This document shows positions 1 to 5,207 of a stretch of DNA of 5,207 nt, in pieces; position 1 is the stretch's first letter, and each line of letters begins with the position of its first letter. The position numbers were made by a program, and so were the translations under genes. The DNA is from an uncultured Planctomycetia bacterium (GTDB lineage: Bacteria; Planctomycetota; UBA1135; GCA-002686595). The stretch is taken from positions 1 to 5,207 of the forward strand of contig CALKYE010000246.1 in NCBI GenBank assembly GCA_938003765.1, given 5' to 3'. The notes under the pieces are model-generated. The model was not told the DNA's origin, made no database searches, and was given only the letters and a program-made list of their open reading frames with translations.

Positions 1-1716
1 GGTGGGGGCGGACTCCGCCGGCGCGCTGCGCCGCGTCGGCGCGCCGGGCGAACTCGCACCGCGCTGGTCGCAGCGCTGATCGGCGTCGCCCTCGTGGCCG
101 CGCTCGCGTGGATCGTCTTGAAGCGCGATGCGGGGTTCGCTGCCGAGGCCGCCAGGCGCCCGACACAGATCGGCGCACGCACAGCCTGCGATGTGGAGTC
201 GCTCCAGGAGCACTCGCGCACCCAGGCGCCGGTCGTTCAGCTCGCTCGCGCGGCGCGCTCGGTTCGGACCGTCACCCAAGCCGGCCTGCCGATCGTCGGC
301 GCGCGAGTTCACGTGCGCGCGAGCACGGGTTGGAGCTGCGCCGGCGCGTCCGACTCTGTTGGAGCCGTCGTCCTGCCCGAATCGTCTCGCGTGAGCGAGG
401 TGGTTGCGACCGCGGAGGGCTTCGAGACCACGCGCGTCGTCGTGGACGGAAGTTTGTGGAGCGAACCCCTCGTCATCGTGCTCGCCTCTGGTTGGCGCCA
501 CTGCGGAACCGTGACCACGAGTTCCGGCGCGCCGCCGCCGCCCGGCGTGAGCGTCGGGGCGTTCCCGACGGACGACGAGCTGGAAGTCGACGTCCTCGGA
601 CGCTGGATAGACGGGGACCCCTCGCTGCTTCGCGCACCAGTGGATCCGGGCGGCGGCTTCTGCCTCTCGGGGCTGCGCCGCGGCGGCCTCTACAGCGTGT
701 TCTGCAGCGGCGCGGGGTGCGTCATGACGCATCCGGCGTTGTGTCGGGTCGACGAGCGAGCCCCGCCGTCGCGACTCGAGGTCGGTCGAATGTTCGGCGC
801 GCTGGTGGTGCTCGAGGACGAGGCCGGCGCCCCTGCCCTCTGGCGCGGAGAGCGCTTGTGGGAGGCCTGGTGTCCCAGCGCCTCGTCCGCCAATCGCGGA
901 CTCGCGGCGCACATGGCGGGGCTCGACATCTCGCTGACGCAGACACCGGATCATTGCGAGCTCATGCTGTTCACTTCGGACTCGCTGGAGGACGTGATCG
1001 GGCCGTTGAGCCTCGACTACGAGATCGCGGGCTACGAACGCGGTCACGCCCAACTCGACGCGCGAGCGGTGGCGCTAGGCGTCGCGCAGCACAGGCTCGC
1101 GCTCCGAGCGACCGCGGCTGAGCGTGGCAGGATCAACGTTCGATTCGCGCGCGCGAACGGGAGCCTGGACCTCGCCGCCGATCGAGAACTGGTGCGCCTG
1201 GGCCGGCTCGAACTGCTCGAGGTCGCCGAGTCGCGCGGCAGGCCCCTGCGCTTCCCGCTGCGCATCGACGACAGCGGTCGGATCGGAGTCGATGGCGTAC
1301 CGGTGGGCGCGTACTCAGCTCGCTACGTGTCGACGATGCTCGAGCACCCGCCGCGCGCGGAAGTGGGCCTTCCCGTGAACGTGACATCGGCTGGCGCCGA
1401 GCTCGAGATCTCCCTCGTCGGGTACGGCGCCGTGCGACTGGACCTGCGCGGCGCGGACGGAAACGAGTGCATCGGCGGCGTCCACATCGACATCAGCGCT
1501 GGGCCACCGCCCGCGCCCGACGCCGACGGCCGTCTCTTCTCGATCGTCGCCGGCACTGGGAACTTCCGGCCGCCGTTCCGCATCGAGGGTCTGGCGCCCG
1601 GCGAGTACACGATCTCAACCGACGGGCCGCGCTTCGCTGGCGAGCACGGGCGCTTGTTGAGCGCGCACGTGCGTGAGGGCGAGGAGACGGTCCTCACGGC
1701 TCGGCGTGCGGAGTGA
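1..1716 (+). CDS. Hypothetical signal-anchored beta-rich protein, 5' end outside window
   Basis: I do not recognise a named family. The frame is open from base 1 to the TGA at 1714-1716, giving 571 visible residues. A GTG at 94 could be read as a start, but it would cut a transmembrane helix in half: visible residues 21-40 form a continuous Ala/Leu/Val/Ile stretch preceded by eight arginines within residues 6-19. This is a typical N-in signal anchor, so the true start lies left of the window. Most of the rest should be outside the cytoplasm. It has short beta-rich modules with Gly-Ala-x-Val turns at about residues 90-150, 164-243 and 475-571. The last contains a G-L-A-P-G-E-Y-T motif typical of carboxypeptidase-regulatory-like (transthyretin-like) folds. 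About ten cysteines are scattered through it, so disulfides are possible. No catalytic motif is visible. It ends 97 bases before the EF-G gene and shows no functional link to translation. Coding status is fairly sure; function is unknown. Confidence 0.75.
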   Translation, partial: GGGGLRRRAAPRRRAGRTRTALVAALIGVALVAALAWIVLKRDAGFAAEAARRPTQIGARTACDVESLQEHSRTQAPVVQLARAARSVRTVTQAGLPIVGARVHVRASTGWSCAGASDSVGAVVLPESSRVSEVVATAEGFETTRVVVDGSLWSEPLVIVLASGWRHCGTVTTSSGAPPPPGVSVGAFPTDDELEVDVLGRWIDGDPSLLRAPVDPGGGFCLSGLRRGGLYSVFCSGAGCVMTHPALCRVDERAPPSRLEVGRMFGALVVLEDEAGAPALWRGERLWEAWCPSASSANRGLAAHMAGLDISLTQTPDHCELMLFTSDSLEDVIGPLSLDYEIAGYERGHAQLDARAVALGVAQHRLALRATAAERGRINVRFARANGSLDLAADRELVRLGRLELLEVAESRGRPLRFPLRIDDSGRIGVDGVPVGAYSARYVSTMLEHPPRAEVGLPVNVTSAGAELEISLVGYGAVRLDLRGADGNECIGGVHIDISAGPPPAPDADGRLFSIVAGTGNFRPPFRIEGLAPGEYTISTDGPRFAGEHGRLLSAHVREGEETVLTARRAE

Positions 1717-1813
1717 CTTCACTCGCAAGCACGTTGCAAGCCCGCGAGCAGACGCCCCTCAGCTGATCTGAGCGGCCGAGTTCCGTGTTCGCAGCGCTAC
1801 CATCCTTTGCGCT
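1717..1813 (+). promoter_or_regulatory. Intergenic spacer upstream of EF-G gene; weak candidate -10
   Basis: This 97-base spacer must hold any separate start signal for the EF-G gene. A TACCAT at 1798-1803 matches four of six positions of the TATAAT consensus and ends 10 bases before the ATG, but no -35-like hexamer lies at the right distance. If it is used, the transcript would have almost no leader. A 5-bp inverted repeat (CTCAG/CTGAG, 1758-1772) has no T-tract after it, so I do not call a terminator for the upstream gene. Read-through from that gene is equally possible. Confidence 0.25.
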
Positions 1814-3898
1814 ATGGAGCCCGCGCGCATCCGCAACTTCGGGATCGTCGCGCACATCGACGCCGGGAAGACCACGCTGTCCGAGCGACTGCTCTACGAG
1901 AGCGGCGTCGAACACCGCATCGGCGAGGTCGATTCAGGCACGGCGACGATGGATTGGATGCCGCAGGAGCGCGAGCGCGGGATCACGATCACCGCCGCGG
2001 CCACCACGCTGCCCTGGCGCGAACACCAGTTGAACCTGATCGACACGCCCGGCCACGTGGACTTCGGGGTGGAGGTGGAGCGCTCGCTGCGCGTGCTCGA
2101 CGGCGCCGTGCTGGTGATCGACGCGGTCGCCGGAGTGCAGGCGCAGTCGGAAGCCGTCTGGCGCGCGCTCGAGCGGCGTCGCACGCCGGCGATCGTGTTC
2201 GTCAACAAGTGCGATCGCGCGGGCGCCGACTTCATGGCTGCGGTCTCCAGTGTGCAGGCGCGTCTGGGCGCGCCGGTGCGGCCCGTCCATTACCCGCTGA
2301 ACGAGGGCGGGCACTTCATCGGGCACGTCGACCTGCTGACGCTCGAAGCGTGGGACGCGTCCGCGCGCGTGCACAACGCCGACGAGCCGGCCAGGCGGAT
2401 CGAGCTGCCTGCGTCGGCGAGCGACGAAGCGCGCGTGCTGCGCGCCGAACTGCTCGAGGCGCTCTCCGAGCACGACGATGAAGTGCTCACCGCGCTCGTC
2501 GTTGGGAACGAGCCGCCGCGCTCCGCGCTCGAGCGAGCCGTGCGTCGCGCGACGCTCGCCCGCAAGCTCGTGCCCGCGTTGTGTGGAGCCGCGCTGCGCA
2601 ACGTGGGCGCCTCCGCAGTCCTCGACGCGGTCGTCGACTGGTTGCCGTCACCGCTCGACGCGCCGCGCGCCGTCGGCTTCGATCCGCGCACGGGAGAGCG
2701 AGCGGAGCGCGAGCCCTCGGCTTCCGCGCCGCTGAGCGCGTTCGCCTTCAAGCTGCAGGTCGACGCGCACGGCGAGCTGTGCTTCCTGCGCGTCTACTCC
2801 GGGCGGCTGAGCGGCGGCGACGTGGTGTGGAACTCGCGCACCGGCAAGCGCGAGCGCGTCGGCCGGCTCGTGCGAATGCACGCAGAAGTGCGAGCGCCCG
2901 TGGAATCGGCCGGCGCGGGCGAGATCATCGCCGCGCTCGGCATGCACGAGGCCTCGACGGGTGACACGCTCAGCGCCCTCGACGCGCCGATCACGTTCGA
3001 GCGCCTGGCCTTCCCCGATCCCGTGATCTCGATGGTGGTCGAGCCGCGCTCGACCGCGGATCGCGACAAGCTGCGCGTGGCGCTCGCCCGGCTCGAGCGC
3101 GAGGATCCGACGCTGCGCCAGCGCGAGGACGAGGGCACCGGCCAGTGGGTCGTGTCCGGGATGGGGGAGTTGCACCTCGAGGTCGCTCTGCAGCGGCTGG
3201 CGACGGAGTTCGGCGTCGAAGCCGCGATGGGGGCGCCGCGAGTCGCGTATCGCGAGGCCCTGCGGCCGGAGGGCGCGCCCGTGACCGCTTCGGCGCGCTT
3301 CGAACGCGCCATCGCCGGCAAGGAAGTGTTCGGCGCGGTGGAACTCGAACTGCGCGCCGGCGCCGGTGTCGAGGGCGATGGAGCGGCGCTCGAAGTCCAG
3401 TGGGATGCGGACTGCCGCGTGCCAGCGCCGTACCGCTCCGCCGTCGAGGCTGCGTTGCGCGGCGCCGCGTCCGTCGGTCCGCGCTTCGGTTTTCCGCTGG
3501 TGGGCGCCTCGGTGCGAGTGTTCGGCGGAGAGTCGCGCCCCAGTGCGGACGCGGAGATCGGGTTCGTGCAGGCGGCGGTGGCTGCTCTGCGCGAAGCGAG
3601 CGAGCGCGCCGAGGTGGAAATCCTCGAGCCCCTCATGGAACTCGAGGTCCAAGCGCCCGCCGAGTACTCCAGCGGAGTGATCGCCGACCTCAACGCGCGC
3701 CGGGCCGAAGTGGCCTCGGTCGAGTCCGCCGGCGCGCAACGCCTGGTGCGCGGCGTCGCCCCGCTCCACCGCATGTTCGGCTACTCGACCGCCGTGCGCT
3801 CGCTCTCCCAAGGCCGGGCGAGCTTCACGATGCGTCCCCGAGGGCTCCGTCCGCTGCCTCCCGGCGAGTTGGTGGCGCGGGGCCTGAGCTGGAGCTGA
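1814..3898 (+). CDS. fusA: Elongation factor G family GTPase (translocation or ribosome recycling)
   Basis: A cytoplasmic translational GTPase of 694 residues, normal for EF-G (about 690-705). Visible G-domain motifs are the P-loop AHIDAGKTT (13-21), switch I RERGITIT (53-60), DTPGH (77-81) with the catalytic histidine H81, and NKCD (131-134). The G5 region reads CGAAL (257-261), where EF-G usually has CGSAF. Domain II spans about 305-390, domain III contains SGMGELHLEV (448-457), domain IV starts at PRVAYRE (475-481), and domain V starts near EPLMELEV (605-612) and includes MFGYST. The ATG at 1814 places the P-loop at the usual distance from the N-terminus; no Shine-Dalgarno precedes it. The usual domain IV loop I (QSGGRGQYG-like) is missing, replaced around 496-508 by a stretch ending GKEVFGAV. 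Loop II (570-583) lacks the usual tip histidine, with R575 aligned there. EF-G family membership is certain. Whether it is the main translocase or a specialised paralogue is open, so the symbol is by family and position. Confidence 0.95.
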   Translation: MEPARIRNFGIVAHIDAGKTTLSERLLYESGVEHRIGEVDSGTATMDWMPQERERGITITAAATTLPWREHQLNLIDTPGHVDFGVEVERSLRVLDGAVLVIDAVAGVQAQSEAVWRALERRRTPAIVFVNKCDRAGADFMAAVSSVQARLGAPVRPVHYPLNEGGHFIGHVDLLTLEAWDASARVHNADEPARRIELPASASDEARVLRAELLEALSEHDDEVLTALVVGNEPPRSALERAVRRATLARKLVPALCGAALRNVGASAVLDAVVDWLPSPLDAPRAVGFDPRTGERAEREPSASAPLSAFAFKLQVDAHGELCFLRVYSGRLSGGDVVWNSRTGKRERVGRLVRMHAEVRAPVESAGAGEIIAALGMHEASTGDTLSALDAPITFERLAFPDPVISMVVEPRSTADRDKLRVALARLEREDPTLRQREDEGTGQWVVSGMGELHLEVALQRLATEFGVEAAMGAPRVAYREALRPEGAPVTASARFERAIAGKEVFGAVELELRAGAGVEGDGAALEVQWDADCRVPAPYRSAVEAALRGAASVGPRFGFPLVGASVRVFGGESRPSADAEIGFVQAAVAALREASERAEVEILEPLMELEVQAPAEYSSGVIADLNARRAEVASVESAGAQRLVRGVAPLHRMFGYSTAVRSLSQGRASFTMRPRGLRPLPPGELVARGLSWS

Positions 3899-3916
3899 TC
3901 CCCCAGGCGCGGCGAC

Positions 3917-3942
3917 GCTCCGCAATTCGCGCGAGCGGGAGC
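3917..3942 (+). other. Imperfect hairpin between EF-G gene and rpsJ promoter
   Basis: GCTCCGC at 3917-3923 can pair with GCGGGAGC at 3935-3942 with one bulged G, around an 11-base loop. It lies 18 bases after the EF-G stop codon and directly abuts the -35 hexamer of the rpsJ promoter. There is no T-run after it, so it does not look like a classical intrinsic terminator. It may stabilise the fusA 3' end, or it may be a chance structure in GC-rich DNA. Confidence 0.35.
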
Positions 3943-3971
3943 TTGACGCCCCCTGGGTCCGCCTGTATCTT
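3943..3971 (+). promoter_or_regulatory. Sigma70-type promoter for rpsJ / S10 operon
   Basis: TTGACG at 3943-3948 matches five of six positions of the -35 consensus TTGACA. TATCTT at 3966-3971 matches four of six of TATAAT. The spacer is exactly 17 bases, the optimum for housekeeping sigma factors. Both hexamers are AT-rich against a strongly GC-rich background, and they lie in the short gap between the EF-G stop and rpsJ. Transcription would start near 3978, leaving a leader of roughly 90-95 bases. It implies that the S10 operon can be transcribed independently of the EF-G gene. Confidence 0.75.
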
Positions 3972-3977
3972 CCCCCG

Positions 3978-4071
3978 CCCTCTGAAAGCCGCCGGAGCGT
4001 CTTCGACGTCCTCTGGCTGCCCAAGACAGACCCCGTCGCACCGCCCTGCTGCTTCGTTCTCGCGCGCGTAC
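3978..4071 (+). promoter_or_regulatory. rpsJ 5' leader with hairpin, no Shine-Dalgarno
   Basis: Predicted untranslated leader from the promoter to the rpsJ ATG; its left edge is inferred from the -10 position. It contains a possible stem-loop at 3992-4016: GCGTC and GACGT close a TTC loop, and outer GG/CC pairs continue past a bulged A and an internal loop. In Escherichia coli the S10 leader binds L4 for autoregulation, but nothing here resembles that structure closely enough to claim the same mechanism. The last 25 bases before the ATG are pyrimidine-rich and then CG-repetitive, with no GGAGG-like motif. Confidence 0.4.
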
Positions 4072-4377
4072 ATGAAGGAAAAGATCCAGATCCGGATGGA
4101 GGCCTACGACCACGAGGCGCTCGACCTGTCGTGCCTCGACATCGTGGAGACCGCCAAGCGGACCGGCGCGCGCGTCGCAGGCCCCATTCCGCTGCCGACG
4201 CGGATCGAGCGCTACACCGTGCTGCGCTCTCCGTTCATCGACAAGAAGTCGCGCGAACAGTTCGAGATCAGGACGCACAAGCGCCTGATCTACATCTCTG
4301 AGCCCACCAGCCAAACGGTGGACGCTCTCTCCAGCCTGAACATGCCCGCGGGGGTGGACATCCGTATCAAGGCCTAA
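4072..4377 (+). CDS. rpsJ: 30S ribosomal protein S10
   Basis: A 101-residue protein, the normal size for bacterial S10, which sits in the head of the small ribosomal subunit and in some bacteria also acts as NusE in transcription antitermination. Family hallmarks are visible in order: IRMEAYDH (7-14), IVETAKRTGARVAGPIPLPT (24-43), LRSP (51-54), KKSREQFEIRTHKRLI (58-73), and the C-terminal PAGVDIRIKA (92-101). The ATG at 4072 is chosen because it gives the standard N-terminus. The same frame stays open far upstream, but the sequence there is an out-of-frame shadow of the EF-G gene plus leader. No Shine-Dalgarno is visible. Two normally conserved positions differ: F55 where LRSPH(V/I) is usual, and Y74 after RLI where Asp is common. 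It has its own promoter 100 bases upstream. No tuf gene precedes it, and rplC follows only after a long gap. Identification is certain. Confidence 0.98.
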   Translation: MKEKIQIRMEAYDHEALDLSCLDIVETAKRTGARVAGPIPLPTRIERYTVLRSPFIDKKSREQFEIRTHKRLIYISEPTSQTVDALSSLNMPAGVDIRIKA

Positions 4378-4388
4378 GGGCCTCGAGC

Positions 4389-4409
4389 GCGGCGTGCGTC
4401 TCGCGCCGC
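4389..4409 (+). repeat. Hairpin just downstream of rpsJ stop
   Basis: GCGGCGTG (4389-4396) pairs with CGCGCCGC (4402-4409): eight pairs including one G-T wobble, with a 5-base loop CGTCT. It begins 11 bases after the rpsJ stop. There is no T-tract after it, so it is not a standard intrinsic terminator. It could protect the rpsJ 3' end or mark a processing site. Confidence 0.45.
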
Positions 4410-4422
4410 CGGTCACTGCCGA

Positions 4423-4436
4423 CGCCCGATCGGGCG
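4423..4436. repeat. Perfect 14-bp palindrome
   Basis: CGCCCGATCGGGCG is identical to its own reverse complement, with no unpaired centre. This shape suits binding of a dimeric protein to DNA better than an RNA hairpin, which would need a loop at the centre. No regulator can be named from the sequence, and chance is possible in GC-rich DNA. Confidence 0.4.
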
Positions 4437-4481
4437 CGCGCGGCCGGCGAAGCGGAACGAGATACGGCGTCGCGTGGGAGA

Positions 4482-4500
4482 CGCACCACGAGGTGGTGCG
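4482..4500 (+). repeat. Perfect 8-bp stem-loop
   Basis: CGCACCAC (4482-4489) and GTGGTGCG (4493-4500) are exact reverse complements separated by GAG. In RNA this would be a strong stem with a tight loop. The following bases are CCCGCTGCC, so no terminator tail is present. It lies midway in the rpsJ-rplC gap. Confidence 0.5.
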
Positions 4501-4579
4501 CCCGCTGCCGCGAATCAATGTTGACCTGCCCGGAGCCGCGCTCGCGCGTCTGGGGTCTCCGACCCTGACGCGTGCTGCT

Positions 4580-4616
4580 CGCTGCGCAGCGTAGGTCGCT
4601 CTTCTCCGCTCTTCTC
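4580..4616 (+). repeat. 12-bp palindrome followed by tandem pyrimidine repeat
   Basis: CGCTGCGCAGCG (4580-4591) is a perfect palindrome. Five bases later comes CGCTCTTCTC twice in tandem (4597-4606 and 4607-4616), then TCAAAAC. A hairpin followed by a pyrimidine-rich tract faintly resembles a weak or factor-dependent termination or pause region, but it lacks a true run of T, so I list it only as a repeat. Confidence 0.4.
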
Positions 4617-4716
4617 TCAAAACATCACGCGCCGCGTGGCCAGGCGTTGGGTCCTAGCGCTCTCCTCGGAGGGCCGTGAGACCCCTGGTCGAACCGACGC
4701 AGCTTCCGATTCACCC

Positions 4717-4734
4717 CTCGGGCATTCGCCTGAG
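4717..4734 (+). promoter_or_regulatory. Hairpin 25 bases upstream of the rplC start
   Basis: CTCGGGC (4717-4723) pairs with GCCTGAG (4728-4734): seven pairs with one G-T wobble around the loop ATTC. It sits just upstream of the AT-richer stretch and weak ribosome binding site of rplC, so it could influence ribosome access or be part of a translational control element. No comparative support is available here. Confidence 0.35.
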
Positions 4735-4743
4735 TATTTCCAC

Positions 4744-4756
4744 GAGGTTCTAAGGG
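4744..4756 (+). promoter_or_regulatory. Weak ribosome binding site of rplC
   Basis: Two partial Shine-Dalgarno matches precede the rplC ATG at 4760: GAGG at 4744-4747 (12 bases away, rather far) and AAGGG at 4752-4756 (3 bases away, rather close). Neither has ideal spacing, but rplC is the only one of the three translation genes here with any purine-rich motif before its start. Confidence 0.4.
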
Positions 4757-4759
4757 CTC

Positions 4760-5207
4760 ATGACGCTGATCCTGGGACGCAAGGTTGGCATGACGCAGTT
4801 CTTCCAAGACGACGGCACGCTCTGCGGCGTGACGGTCGTCGAGGCGGGACCGTGCGTCGTTGCGCAGGTCCGCACCAAGGACAAGGACGGCTACGACGCC
4901 GTCCAGCTCGGCTTCATGGACCGGCCGGAGCGGCTGGTGGCGAAGCCCCAGCTCGGCCACTTCAAGAAGGCCGGTGTCGCGCCGAAGCGCTACCTCCGCG
5001 AGGAGCGGCTGGCGGAACCCGCCAAGCTCGCGGTGGGGGACACGGTCAAGGCTGACGTGTTCAAGGTCGGCGACGTCGTCGACGTGATCGGCACGACCAA
5101 GGGGCGCGGTTTCGCCGGCACCATCAAGCGCCACGGCTTCAACCGCGGTCCCGAGACGCACGGCTCGATGAACGTGCGCGCGCCCGGTTCGATCGCCAGC
5201 CGCCGCA
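4760..5207 (+). CDS. rplC: 50S ribosomal protein L3, C-terminus outside window
   Basis: The frame from ATG 4760 is open to the window end and gives 149 residues, about two thirds to three quarters of a usual L3 (roughly 200-220). L3 binds 23S rRNA early in large-subunit assembly and reaches towards the peptidyl transferase centre. The start is fixed by the family N-terminus ILGRKVGMTQFF (4-15). Next come VTVVEAGPCVVAQV with TKDKDGYDAVQLGF, the family's usual first barrel region, and then DVIGTTKGRGFAGTIKRHGFNRGPETHGS leading to RAPGSIASRR (ending at 149), the start of the long extension that enters the ribosome core. The conserved glutamine that PrmB methylates in E. coli would lie at or just past the cut. 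It follows rpsJ on the same strand, as in S10 operons, but at a distance of 382 bases. Identification is certain; the truncation is due to the window edge. Confidence 0.97.
   Translation, partial: MTLILGRKVGMTQFFQDDGTLCGVTVVEAGPCVVAQVRTKDKDGYDAVQLGFMDRPERLVAKPQLGHFKKAGVAPKRYLREERLAEPAKLAVGDTVKADVFKVGDVVDVIGTTKGRGFAGTIKRHGFNRGPETHGSMNVRAPGSIASRR

Larger units (their letters stand above)
4378..4759 (+). other. Long rpsJ-rplC intergenic region rich in inverted repeats
   Basis: This is a 382-base gap without a convincing gene, where most bacteria have only a few to some tens of bases. It holds at least five inverted repeats, listed separately, and a tandem 10-base repeat. The only sizeable same-strand frame (GTG 4394 to 4594, 66 codons) has no ribosome binding site, starts inside a hairpin and shows no recognisable domain, so I do not call it. 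A TTGACC at 4521-4526 has no matching -10 at 16-18 bases. I saw no tRNA-like fold. The region could be a long structured leader for rplC, a processing site or an unannotated small RNA. Confidence 0.6.

Noticed and set aside
3903..3958. CCCAGG/CCTGGG long-range inverted repeat as a terminator after the EF-G gene
   Set aside because: It has only six pairs separated by a long loop, overlaps the rpsJ promoter spacer, and has no T-tract.
2648..4024. Minus-strand open frame of 458 codons opposite the EF-G gene
   Set aside because: It is a shadow of the EF-G gene caused by high GC codon bias, and its product has no recognisable motif.
3145..4071. Long upstream extension of the rpsJ frame
   Set aside because: It overlaps the EF-G gene out of frame, is very rich in arginine, and S10 has a standard N-terminus at 4072.
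4521..4549. TTGACC as a -35 for an rplC promoter
   Set aside because: At 16-18 bases downstream the sequence is GC-only, with no -10-like hexamer.
4394..4594. 66-codon open frame starting with GTG in the rpsJ-rplC gap
   Set aside because: It has no ribosome binding site, begins inside a hairpin, has no recognisable domain and has arginine/alanine-rich composition typical of random frames in GC-rich DNA.
4680..4705. GGTTCGACC on the minus strand, resembling a tRNA or tmRNA T-loop
   Set aside because: The flanking bases do not form the 5-bp T-stem, and no acceptor or anticodon arm is visible.
4625..5161. Minus-strand open frame opposite rplC
   Set aside because: It is a shadow of the L3 coding sequence, which has clear family motifs on the plus strand.

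Overview
This is a GC-rich bacterial window, and all recognisable genes lie on the plus strand. From left to right it holds the 3' part of a membrane-anchored protein of unknown function, a full EF-G-family translational GTPase gene (fusA-like), a clear sigma70-type promoter, ribosomal protein S10 (rpsJ), an unusually long 382-base gap rich in inverted repeats, and the first 149 codons of ribosomal protein L3 (rplC), which runs off the right edge.

The layout is a rearranged str/S10 junction. The common bacterial order is rpsL-rpsG-fusA-tuf-rpsJ-rplC. Here the position upstream of fusA is taken by an unrelated anchored beta-rich protein, tuf is absent between fusA and rpsJ, and rpsJ and rplC are far apart. 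The promoter just upstream of rpsJ (TTGACG, 17 bases, TATCTT) suggests that the S10 operon is transcribed separately from the EF-G gene.

High GC, no Shine-Dalgarno before fusA or rpsJ, a beta-rich anchored protein of a kind common in complex Gram-negative-type bacteria, and an S10 ending in DIRIKA would fit a planctomycete-like or deltaproteobacterial/myxobacterial-like lineage. This is an impression from sequence style, not a proven assignment.

Functionally, EF-G, S10 and L3 all serve translation: the GTPase acts on the ribosome, S10 sits in the small-subunit head, and L3 is an early-assembling large-subunit protein. The most interesting point is that the EF-G has an intact G domain and domains III and V, but both loops at the tip of domain IV have lost their canonical residues. 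That raises the possibility that it is a specialised EF-G paralogue (for example of the spdEFG2 or EF-G2 kind) sitting in the canonical EF-G locus. I found no CRISPR array, mobile element, tRNA or rRNA.
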